NCBI GenBank assembly: GCA_900642245.1
Contig: CAAAJI010000114.1
Span: 73,848-89,956 of the forward strand
Origin: Fragilaria radians
Taxonomy: Eukaryota > Bacillariophyta > Fragilariophyceae > Fragilariales > Fragilariaceae
Length of the DNA stretch: 16,109 nucleotides
Reading direction: 5' to 3'
A program made the position numbers and the translations under genes. The notes beneath the pieces were generated by a model. It searched no databases, was not told the DNA's origin, and saw only the letters and a program-made list of their open reading frames with translations. This document shows, piece by piece, positions 1 to 7,463 of the stretch. Position 1 is the stretch's first letter. The number at the start of each line of letters is the position of its first letter.

Positions 1-411
1 TCGATGACAGGTTTGGCACATTCTCACTAGCCCACGTTCCTAGTAAAAAATCAACATTCAACCAACCTCTTTGTTTGGAACAATATATCAATCGCTTTTG
101 TTGAATTTCATGTTCTAATTCGTTAAAGTCTTTGGATCAACCAGCAGTCGAAGTATCCATAGAGGAAGAAGGTATTTCATTCAATTTCGGAAACCGCACA
201 TGACGCTGTAAGATGGCATCCGCTCTGGGAATGGCTACGTTCACCAATTGCTCAAGGTCCTTGGTTCGGCATCGCTACTGTCCCCATGATACCAACGACG
301 TGCTGGATGAGGAGAAGCAACAAAGGGTGTGTTAATTCTTATTTCATTGGTAATTGTTGAAAGTATTTGCGTCTTCACGCAAGATCGACTCCAAATTGTC
401 ACTATCTTCAT
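1..411 (-). pseudogene. SDHAF2/Sdh5-like mitochondrial FAD assembly factor, broken, 3' end off the window
   Basis: Reading leftwards from an ATG at 411-409, a 56-residue frame starts MKIVTIWSRSCVKTQILSTI. It is rich in Arg, Ser and Thr and lacks acidic residues early on, like a mitochondrial transit peptide, and reaches PHPARRWYHGDSSDAEP before a stop at 243-241. A one-base shift near 262-270 continues as KDLEQLVNVAIPRADAILQR (from 262) and is cut by an in-frame TGA at 139-137. The same frame then gives KRLIYCSKQRGWLNVDFLLG and TWASENVPNLS to the window edge. This matches the Sdh5 family core (RL-Y-S-RG-x2-E-x-D-x2-LG...LS), which inserts FAD into succinate dehydrogenase. The conserved Glu of RGxxE is Asn here. 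Frameshift, nonsense codon and lost Glu argue for a pseudogene. A sequencing error could explain the shift but hardly all three. It is divergent to the receptor gene at 937. Confidence 0.8.
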
Positions 412-936
412 TGCAATTTTATTTATATATTTGAAATGATGGATTTATTTGTCCCCTATAAGTGAAAATTCCGGGTTATAAGAAAAAACGTTAGGGTTAG
501 GTCGTAGTTGAAACTTTTCCCTAATTATATGCGTTAAAACCAGATCATTTTCGATTGTATTTTTTTCATAGGTGTTTTCTTCATCGCCATTGCTGACATC
601 ATCACTTTGTCATGCAAATTGTCCCTAACCCCTAACCTGATTATACTTATTTGCTGACGTATGTATGGACTTTTCACAACAAAGCATCGGACAATGTATT
701 TACTAAGGCAAATTTTTGTACCGAATGTTCAAGTCGTCTCGGTTTCCTATGACGGTATCGTTTACTTAGGCAAAAAGGGTTTGTCAAATGACAGTTCCCA
801 AAGAGAAAGAGAACATAATGCAAATCTTTACTTATGTGAAAAATAAAGACGATAATCCAACTCAATAAGACACATGTTTATAATTATGACTAAATAGCAA
901 TGCATTCCAAATTTATCGATTCAAGCACTCCTTTTC
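412..936. other. Divergent intergenic region between the SDHAF2 pseudogene and the first receptor gene
   Basis: AT-rich stretch of 525 bases. I see no convincing coding sequence: the short frames at 661-846 (+) and 674-865 (-) resemble nothing I know. It holds telomere-like motifs in opposite orientation (491-501 and 623-637) and a TGACGT hexamer at 655-660 that resembles the cAMP/CO2-response motif reported in diatom promoters. It would carry the promoter of the gene at 937, but no TATA box or initiator can be assigned with confidence. Confidence 0.5.
491..637. repeat. Opposed telomere-like motifs (TTAGGGTTAGG ... CCCTAACCCCTAACC)
   Basis: TTAGGGTTAGG lies at 491-501 and CCCTAACCCCTAACC at 623-637, so nearly the same motif appears in inverted orientation with 121 bases between. 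Each arm has only about two TTAGGG-type units, far too few for a telomere. They could be interstitial telomeric scraps, ends of a small inverted-repeat element, or paired factor sites. Homology between the arms does not clearly extend beyond the motif. Confidence 0.5.
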
Positions 937-2634
937 ATGACTGTCGGTTTCTTGTTGTTGAGGATACAACTCATCACTCTTCTTCTTGTTGTTTCAAAGG
1001 GACAAGAGTCTCCATCCATATTTATCGAAAACTTTGATTCTTCTCGATCCTTCCGCAGCGATGTATGTCAAAGACAACGAGACGTATGGACTGGCCTACG
1101 CAGCCTACCTGAGGCTCTGAACGGGTTGAACTTGAGTGTGGCGTTGCCTGATTTTCAGAATGATTTTTCTCAAGATGCGTTATTTCGACTTGTGGATGGT
1201 AAGATCCATCAGGATGATCCTGGTTTATTAGTAACCATGTTGGATGAAGTCGCGAGACGATCAGGATTTACATGGCGTAATAGTTTTGGGACCTTTAGGC
1301 CACTGAATCCAGAAGTCGATGGCAACCGAACTTGGGCAGACATTTTGTTGTGGAGTATTGATGTGTATGATATATCTGCGGAAATTTGGGGTAGAAGCAT
1401 CGAACGTATCGGTCAAGGAGTTTCATTCCCATTAGGATGGTATGATTCATCTGTCGTCTTTGTCGATCGATTGGAAGTTGAAGAGTTCGAAGAAGTGGTA
1501 AACGTTTGGGCCTTCCTTACTCCATTTAATTCAGTAGTTTGGTTCATTAATGTGGGCTTTGTAGCATTCACTGGATTGATGTATTGGTGTTTTGAACGAA
1601 TGAATGCCGATACTGATGAAAATGGTCAAAAGGACACTCTTGCAACATGCATCTACCATGCAGCAATGGTCATTACTGGAAATTTCGGATTTAGGCCAAA
1701 TACACATGCCTCCCGATTCCTATCGTGTACGTGGACACTTTGGGTCCTAGTGGTAACCTCAGCCTACGTTGCAAATTTGGCGAGTCACCTAGTCACGAAG
1801 GAGGTCAGAACGATGCGTATCGAAACAATTGAAGCCGCCATAGATCAGAATGCTGTCGTTTGCGTTGAAGCAGGTGCAATTGTGGAAGCTGTTTTGAAGG
1901 CTTCCTATCCAGAATTACGACTTTTACCCAAGGCAACCAATGATGAGCTATTCGCGTCGTTACGAGTTGATGTTGACAAGGGTGGATGTGATGTCGTCGC
2001 ACATAGGATCAATGGAGTGAAGTTATATGAACGAAATCAGGCCATAAACTATGATTGTTCTATCTCGTCCACCAAACGCGTCCTGAAAATAATCCCTGCG
2101 GGCTTTGCGACTACCATTGATGCTGGAAAGTTCCGATGTACATCACTGATTAGTGCCGTTTTGGATTATCATATACAAATGATGATTGACGATGGATTTG
2201 TTGAGCAGGCTTGGAAAGTCCACATGAGTAAGGTTGGAACAATCGATTGTCTCTTCAAATTCGACCAAACTAGTGGGGGTGGATACAGTGGTAACAGTGC
2301 TGCGTCATTGCGAAACGGAGATGTTGGCGGTATTTTTGTGCTACATGTTGTCCTTGCCATTCTTTCCATTCATTTGGCCATCTTTCAACGATTTGATATA
2401 CGTGACCTATATCGAAAAGCCAAGGACAAGCAACAATCCAGAGTCCAGCTGAGTAAAGTTGATCGATTGCAAACACAAAGCATTTGCCATGATTCTCCTG
2501 ACATTCAGGTACTTGACTCATCAAGTGCAAAGAGCAATCAAATGGATTTCAAGAATAGCAATGCTACAAAAGATTATGACAGCTTTACAAGCCCTGTTGT
2601 GTGTGAGGAAGAAAAATCTCAAAGTGGCTCATAG
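937..2634 (+). CDS. Ionotropic glutamate receptor-like ligand-gated channel, copy 1
   Basis: A 565-residue protein that should form a cation channel in a membrane. Residues 1-22 are a signal peptide (hydrophobic FLLLRIQLITLLLVV). Residues about 60-190 are the first half of the ligand-binding lobe, with an iGluR-like WADILLWSIDVYDISAE segment followed by ERIGQGVSFPLG. M1 is about 195-218 and the re-entrant pore about 236-254, with ITGNFGFRP at 246-254. M3 is about 262-287 and ends SAYVANLASHLVT, the counterpart of the SYTANLAAF gate motif. The second ligand lobe is about 288-455 and M4 is 464-483, followed by a polar cytosolic tail. There is no amino-terminal LIVBP-like domain, so it is shorter than animal or plant receptors. 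The ATG at 937 is the first after a frame stop at 895-897 and places the signal peptide at the very start. A paralog lies at 10433-12124. Ligand and ion selectivity cannot be read from the sequence. Confidence 0.9.
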   Translation: MTVGFLLLRIQLITLLLVVSKGQESPSIFIENFDSSRSFRSDVCQRQRDVWTGLRSLPEALNGLNLSVALPDFQNDFSQDALFRLVDGKIHQDDPGLLVTMLDEVARRSGFTWRNSFGTFRPLNPEVDGNRTWADILLWSIDVYDISAEIWGRSIERIGQGVSFPLGWYDSSVVFVDRLEVEEFEEVVNVWAFLTPFNSVVWFINVGFVAFTGLMYWCFERMNADTDENGQKDTLATCIYHAAMVITGNFGFRPNTHASRFLSCTWTLWVLVVTSAYVANLASHLVTKEVRTMRIETIEAAIDQNAVVCVEAGAIVEAVLKASYPELRLLPKATNDELFASLRVDVDKGGCDVVAHRINGVKLYERNQAINYDCSISSTKRVLKIIPAGFATTIDAGKFRCTSLISAVLDYHIQMMIDDGFVEQAWKVHMSKVGTIDCLFKFDQTSGGGYSGNSAASLRNGDVGGIFVLHVVLAILSIHLAIFQRFDIRDLYRKAKDKQQSRVQLSKVDRLQTQSICHDSPDIQVLDSSSAKSNQMDFKNSNATKDYDSFTSPVVCEEEKSQSGS

Positions 2635-2939
2635 AGACTTTACGAAAGATGTGAGTCCTTTTATGTATCACAAATGATACCAAAGGAAGTTTACAACGAA
2701 TAAATACTATAATTAAAGTAATTTACATTACCTAATCAATATGACAATTTTACGATTCCGTTTGTAACTTGAGGCTGCCCTATGTTAGGATGTACTAAGT
2801 CTCTAATTCCTAGTACATGTCACTTCAATTCGTCTTTTCTAGCTCAATTTGATGTACTCAACTGCAATCTTAAAACATATATGGTATAAAAATTGCCTAC
2901 AAGAAAGAATTAATCTAGTTGAGACTTTTAAATTGTTGT
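2635..2939. other. 3' flank of receptor copy 1, with a candidate poly(A) signal
   Basis: About 300 bases without a gene. AATAAA at 2699-2704 is a candidate polyadenylation signal. Bases 2665-2693 match 12206-12234 downstream of receptor copy 2 (27 of 29 bases), and a GAGGCT(G/A)CC block recurs further on in both flanks, so the duplication extends past the stop codons. The remainder to 2939 is AT-rich with nothing recognised. Confidence 0.5.
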
Positions 2940-3290
2940 CAGGTCAAATGCAGTCAAGCTCTTTGGTATGAGTTCTGGGCGTTGATCATTGATGCTTGCC
3001 CGCAGATAATTGTTGGAGTTACCTCCAGAAGATTTCTAATAATAACAGATTTCAAATCTTATCAGGGTCAAATACCTAGAAAGATGCATGTAAAGCAAAA
3101 CCTTGAAAGTTTTCTCTATTTGTGCAGAACCAAGGACTCCACAGAGAATGGGAAGGTGGAGCGCAAGTTTTCAATTTTCTATAATGAAATTGATTATGTC
3201 AGAAGTTATCAGAAGTGTAGTCTAGTTATATTCCTTGAGAAATACCTTGACGTGTCCCTTGAAAGAAAACGAGCAAAAAAGAAAAAGGTA
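2940..3290 (+). mobile_element. Ty1/copia integrase fragment, degenerate
   Basis: A relic of the integrase core of a copia retrotransposon, readable only by changing frame. Around 2969-2994 one frame gives EFWALIIDA, matching the KFWALxxDD stretch that holds a catalytic Asp. A shifted frame just after gives NCWSYLQKI, the equivalent of DYCWSYFLK. Near 3144-3167 the first frame gives ENGKVERKF, the (Q)NGKVERKF motif that carries the catalytic Glu. A 163-residue open frame spans 2919-3410, but it mixes these frames and is unlikely to be a gene. No LTR or flanking gag or RT is attached. It lies in opposite orientation to the larger relic that begins at 3426. Confidence 0.75.
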
Positions 3291-3425
3291 AGCTTCCTTA
3301 ATTCAAACAGGATTATAAGTGTTCTTTATAATTTTTGTGTATCAATACATATATCATATACTTCTAACATGTTTTATGGCACTAAAGGTTCTAGATTTAA
3401 AAGCCTATGAACTGAATTTTGTACA

Positions 3426-4717
3426 TCAGTGGTAATGGAGATTGATGTGTCTCCTTGTTGACAATTCTATTCTCATAGAATGATGCTGTTGAATTTCATC
3501 CACAATTCCCGAGTCATTGAACTTCTGTAGAGGGCTTGGACCTTTCTCTCCACCTTGCCATTTTTTGAGGGGTTCTTGGACCACTAAACTCAAACTGTAA
3601 CCCAAGATGTTGTTGCTTACATGCTTTTTCACGTGCAAAATTTTCTCCAGCATCATCTAACCTTAGGAAGTTTTCTGCAAGACTTTTAAATCATCAACTA
3701 ATTCAATTAACTTGTTCTTCAAGTCACTTTTCCAACTCAGAAAGTATCTTCAACGGTAGCTTGAGTAGTCATTGACAACTAAAGCCCAAAATTTCGATCC
3801 TCCATAGCTTTCTCTCTTGATGGAGATGACATCTACAAAGAGCCTTTCTTCAGCAATAACACCGCCACCATTCCAGTACTTGTTGATATTCTTCTGCCTT
3901 GCCTTTGCAACTGAGAAGGCTGTACAAGTCTTATAATCGCCCACCACATCGAATCTGTAGCTTCTTCCGGTTATTCTGCTCATAGCTTTGCTGTGGGAAC
4001 CCAAGCTTCTGTGTAGATTGTTGATGTAAATTTTATACTTTGCTTTATTTCACTCAACAGCTGTGGTTGCAATATTTCCAATGATCAATAGCAACTTGAT
4101 TCCTGTCACAAACCCATCTTTGGTCTTCAAGATTCAGTCAAAATACAAAGTTGTATTTCCTATCATTAACTTCATTACAGCATCTTCATTGCCAAGATCA
4201 AACCTATGTTTCAAAGCCTTGCTGATACTGAAAAGATTCATCCATAGCTCTGGTACAAATTTTCCTCCATCTCAAGCTTCCAACCTTCTTTGCCAGCATT
4301 TTGTTGCCGTTTCCAACCGTTATCTCCTCCGATATAGTAGTGCAGTTGTATAAACCTTCTTCACTATGTGGCAATTTCCGATGCAGTGAAAGGGATCAAA
4401 TTTTTGTATTATCTTCTCCAAAATATTTTGATTGAGTTGGACTTGACGATTGTTGTCAAAACTGACAATATTGGTGCACTATAACAGCAATAGCTCTGTG
4501 TAAGCAACTTCGTTTAACTCAATAGCATTCAACATGTTCTTCCCCATATCCGAATCTTTATCAAATTCGTCATATGCCTTGGGAATATGCAACTTTCCGG
4601 TTAAACATATGGAAATCCGTACCTTTTGGTCTTTGCCATACACTTCTCCTTCCAAATCGGCCACTCATCAGCCTTTCCGCAGAAAATGATCACTCTAATG
4701 GTGCTTAAATCTGTCAT
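3426..4717 (-). mobile_element. Ty1/copia retrotransposon relic: gag, protease/pre-integrase, integrase (opposite strand)
   Basis: Read leftwards from an ATG at 4717-4715: a Gag start, MTDLSTIRVIIFCGKADEWP, then WKEK, breaks at a stop and continues in another frame (4664-4479) with DSDMGKNMLNAIELNE, typical of algal copia Gag. Around 4320-4298 EEITVGNGNKM marks the protease/pre-integrase junction, and about 4030-4000 gives INNLHRSLGF, the pre-integrase motif. From 4004 to 3750 one frame holds KTCTAFSVAKARQKNINKYW, ERLFVDVISIK and KFWALVVNDYSSY (integrase core). Past a stop, LDDAGENFA and SGPRTPQK follow in a shifted frame, and NGKVERK needs one more base in an A-run near 3565. Gag is far shorter than usual, so there are internal deletions. 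No reverse transcriptase and no LTRs were found. The element is dead. Confidence 0.88.
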
Positions 4718-4986
4718 CTTGACTCAGAAAGTGAATGCCAAATGAATGATAGGATAGATAAAAGAATACTCCCACGTAAATCTTGATAACTTATCAAATT
4801 TAAACAATGAATAGTACAATTAGGTACCCACAAACGTGTTAGCAAGTCTTCTATTCAAACAATGAAAGATGAAGAGGATTGCAAGCAAAGGTAAGTTGCA
4901 CTAAAAGTTGTGATTACTAATTTTTATCTTTAATTGAATTGCTGACGCATTGATTTGCCGCTTCACACATTTCATCAATTTATAAG

Positions 4987-5024
4987 TATCCCTAAAACAT
5001 ATTTTTGAATGAACGTTAGGGATA
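4987..5024. repeat. Perfect 9-bp inverted repeat around a TTAGGG-type core
   Basis: TATCCCTAA at 4987-4995 is the exact reverse complement of TTAGGGATA at 5016-5024, with a 20-base spacer. The right arm belongs to AACGTTAGGG (5012-5021), a ten-base string also present at 487-496 upstream of receptor copy 1. It could be a paired binding site or a hairpin. Confidence 0.5.
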
Positions 5025-5077
5025 TCTCCAATGCATTATTCCCATAGATTAAGATTATTCATCGTTCAACGTCCACT

Positions 5078-5113
5078 TCACCGTTCAACTCACCGTTCAC
5101 GTCACCGTTAACT
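5078..5113. promoter_or_regulatory. Tandem 12-bp repeat (TCACCGTTCAAC-like, three units) upstream of the AAA/nuclease gene
   Basis: Three head-to-tail units at 5078-5089, 5090-5101 and 5102-5113 share TCACCGTT(C/A)A. A fourth, diverged copy (TCATCGTTCAAC) sits at 5059-5070. They end 104 bases before the ATG at 5218. One unit junction creates ACGTCA (5098-5103), the hexamer of cAMP/CO2-response elements described in diatoms. A regulatory role is inferred from position and repetition only. Confidence 0.45.
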
Positions 5114-5217
5114 TATACTTTTGGCGTGTGAAAATGATGTCCCCGGTTCCGCAAAAGTGTTCCTCTCATAAATACTATTTTTGGCTGTAGAACCATTTTT
5201 ATTTCCTGAGAAAGAAA

Positions 5218-6903
5218 ATGGCATCCATTGAGGCAGCATCGTCAGGTGAAAAGAAAAGGAAATACGATGGCGAAACGAAACATGTTTGCCTTGGAAATAA
5301 TGATTTCGATGACATAATTGAAGAAAACGCAGCATTTGTTGATAAAACAATGTTTATCAAGGAATGGATGGAGAAATCTGGTAAAGTCAGTGTGTTTTTA
5401 CGTCCAAGGAGATTCGGAAAAAGCACTAATTTATCCATGTTGAAATCATTTTTTTCATTTGACGCTGAATCGAAAGATTTCAGTAGATTTTTTATTGGGA
5501 AAGAAACGAATTTCATGGAGAAGCATCGTGGGAAATATCCTGTTGTTTCGCTCAATATGAAGGGAATTGGTGGAGATAATTGGGGCGAGATGTTGAGTAG
5601 AATTTGGTCATGTTTGAGAGAGACACTTAAATATCATGAGGAGAATCTAAATGAGCAAGATGTACAGTTTATTGGCGTTGATTGCTATGAAGCTACAGCG
5701 CAACCAAATGAAACCATTGCCGCTGGGTTCTTGCAGCATCTGATAATGTGTCTACAACAAAAATACAAGCAAAAAGTAATAGTCTTGATTGATGATTACG
5801 ATGCCCCTTTGAATCATGCATTTCAAAAGGGATTTTTTGAGAAAGCATCCACTTTTTTTGAGGAATTTTACTCGAATGGTTTGAACGATAATTGTAATTT
5901 GAAGAGAGCATGTTTAATGGGTATTGTCGAATTCCAAGGGGCTGGGAACCTATCACGACTGAACAATTTAGTCTCTTACCCTTGTAATGAAGATGAATTT
6001 TCTCAATACTTTGGATTTACAGCAGAGGAAATTACAGCCTTCCTTAAGGAGGATAGAGAGGAAATTCAAGGAGTCATGGAATGGTATAACGGATACTTTA
6101 TAGGATCTTGTCAAGTAATCAATCCTTGGTCATTTATGAATTATGTTGACAAAAGAATACTAAAATCATATTGGACAAGAACTGCAAATTTCGATTCTAT
6201 TGTTTCTGTTCTCTCTCCAGAAACAAATCTTGATCTGGTCACGGTCCTGAGAGACGTGTATAATGCAAATGATTATGAAATTGGTGAATTATTGACAATT
6301 AAAAGTAACTCTGAGATTGGAACTGTGGGTTCATTTCTCTCATTTCTTGTTCATACTGGGTATCTCACATACAAGGAAGGAAACGTTATGATTCCCAATA
6401 AAGAAATACGGCTTGAATGGAAAAATTACATATTTGGATTGACCTCAAAGAATGTTATGATGCCAACAACACCACTATCATTTTTGAACGCTCTCAATGC
6501 AAGATCCTTTAACTTTGAAATTCTGGAAGAAGAGATGAGAAAATATTTGAACAAGTGTTCTTCTTGTGACTTGCAAGATGAGAATTCGTATCATGCATTT
6601 TATCTTGGCATCTTTGTAGGAACCTATGGTCCATCAAAAGTGAAATCAAACTTGGAATCTGGTCACAGAAGATGCAATATTGCAATTGAATTTGAGGAAG
6701 GCAAAAAAGTGGTTATTTTTGAACTTAAGGTTTCTGAGACTGAGAAAGAACTTGCAAAGGATGCTGATTTGGGCTTGAAACAAATCCTGGACAAAGAATA
6801 CCATAAGGTTGGGCAGTATGCTGGATGGAATTGCTTTGCAGTTGGAGTCTCATTCTTGAAGAAACAAATGTCTGAATTAAAGTGCAGAAAATTGGAGTAT
6901 TGA
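5218..6903 (+). CDS. AAA-ATPase-like / PD-(D/E)XK nuclease-superfamily protein
   Basis: A 561-residue single-frame protein of the bacterial-type 'AAA-ATPase-like' family (DUF1703/PF09820) with a C-terminal PD-(D/E)XK domain (PF08011 type). Visible landmarks are: a basic KKRK at 12-15 (possible nuclear signal), VDKT at 41-44, the family P-loop region RPRRFGKST at 62-70, Walker B VIVLIDDYD at 187-195, GIVEFQGAGNLSRLNNL at 235-251, WYNGY at 289-293, INPWS at 301-305, IPNKEIR at 392-398, SYHAFYLG at 457-464, and the nuclease end ESGHRRCNIAI...IFELKVSE at 480-507. Length is normal for the family. Two residues look altered: the family's LIDEYD is LIDDYD, and the catalytic Asp of the ESGxGRxD motif is Asn487, while ExK (E502, K504) remains. 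It may be weak or inactive as a nuclease. There is no signal peptide or membrane segment, and its cellular role is unknown. A fragment of a sister copy lies at 9231-9449. Confidence 0.88.
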   Translation: MASIEAASSGEKKRKYDGETKHVCLGNNDFDDIIEENAAFVDKTMFIKEWMEKSGKVSVFLRPRRFGKSTNLSMLKSFFSFDAESKDFSRFFIGKETNFMEKHRGKYPVVSLNMKGIGGDNWGEMLSRIWSCLRETLKYHEENLNEQDVQFIGVDCYEATAQPNETIAAGFLQHLIMCLQQKYKQKVIVLIDDYDAPLNHAFQKGFFEKASTFFEEFYSNGLNDNCNLKRACLMGIVEFQGAGNLSRLNNLVSYPCNEDEFSQYFGFTAEEITAFLKEDREEIQGVMEWYNGYFIGSCQVINPWSFMNYVDKRILKSYWTRTANFDSIVSVLSPETNLDLVTVLRDVYNANDYEIGELLTIKSNSEIGTVGSFLSFLVHTGYLTYKEGNVMIPNKEIRLEWKNYIFGLTSKNVMMPTTPLSFLNALNARSFNFEILEEEMRKYLNKCSSCDLQDENSYHAFYLGIFVGTYGPSKVKSNLESGHRRCNIAIEFEEGKKVVIFELKVSETEKELAKDADLGLKQILDKEYHKVGQYAGWNCFAVGVSFLKKQMSELKCRKLEY

Positions 6904-7463
6904 TGCAGGAGGACATTCCAATAGTAAATTTTGTTTTCCTCTGCCTTGATATTATTTCAGATTGGAAAAGTAATTTGATTCTTTCAAGTTACAAAGTAAA
7001 CAAATGTTTAGTTGCAATGTATTGCTAGGGCATTATGCAAATAAACATGATTTGTGGAAAATCAAGAATGGAAGAAAGGCTTACAATACAGTTATTCCTT
7101 GTTCAAACTTTCTATAAAATTAGCATAAAATATACGTCCCTTCTAATATAATATATGCTATAGAATATATTATTTTATGTAAATTGTAAGCCTATAGGTT
7201 TATTTACTACTTTCTATCTTTGCAAAAAAAGGATTGCAATAACTACCGTTGTAAACTCTTTTCTGGACTTTTAAGTTGTGCCAAAGATATTCTAACATAT
7301 ATCTTAACTTCTCAAAGATACCAAAGATTTAACAATCAATGATCTTGTTTAGCAAATTTCGGATTCATAAAAAGATGGTATGAAAAAAGAAAACGAAAAT
7401 TGGAGATGGACCAGAAATGCTTCACTATCATCCTACAGGACAGGATGCCACAAAGTTGGTACC
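6904..7463. other. 3' flank of the AAA/nuclease gene, AT-rich intergenic
   Basis: 560 bases without a recognisable gene. AATAAA at 7040-7045, about 135 bases past the stop, is a candidate poly(A) signal. An AT-rich hairpin (7148-7156 with 7165-7173) and short repeats of CCAAAGAT around 7280-7330 are present. Remnant copia coding sequence begins by about 7464. Confidence 0.45.
7148..7173. repeat. AT hairpin, 9-bp stem
   Basis: ATAATATAT (7148-7156) pairs perfectly with ATATATTAT (7165-7173) around an 8-base loop. Such structures arise easily in sequence this rich in A and T, so a function is not implied. Confidence 0.35.

Larger units (their letters stand above)
4718..5217. other. Upstream region of the AAA/nuclease gene
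   Basis: 500 bases without a gene. It would contain the 5' flank of the copia relic on the left and the promoter of the gene at 5218 on the right. Visible structures are a 9-bp inverted repeat (4987-4995 with 5016-5024) and a 12-bp tandem repeat at 5078-5113. No LTR, primer-binding site or TATA box could be assigned. Confidence 0.5.

Noticed and set aside
163..360. Open frame of 65 codons on the plus strand
   Set aside because: It lies antisense to the SDHAF2 pseudogene, has no early ATG and resembles nothing; the minus-strand reading gives recognisable motifs.
661..865. Short open frames on both strands upstream of receptor copy 1
   Set aside because: Low-complexity, unrecognised, and in the likely promoter; chance frames.
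2919..3410. 163-residue open frame as an independent gene
   Set aside because: Its recognisable parts are copia integrase pieces that need frame changes to match; the rest is lysine-rich or AT-derived filler.
4063..4353. 96-residue open frame on the plus strand
   Set aside because: It is antisense to the protease/pre-integrase part of the minus-strand copia relic, which reads sensibly.
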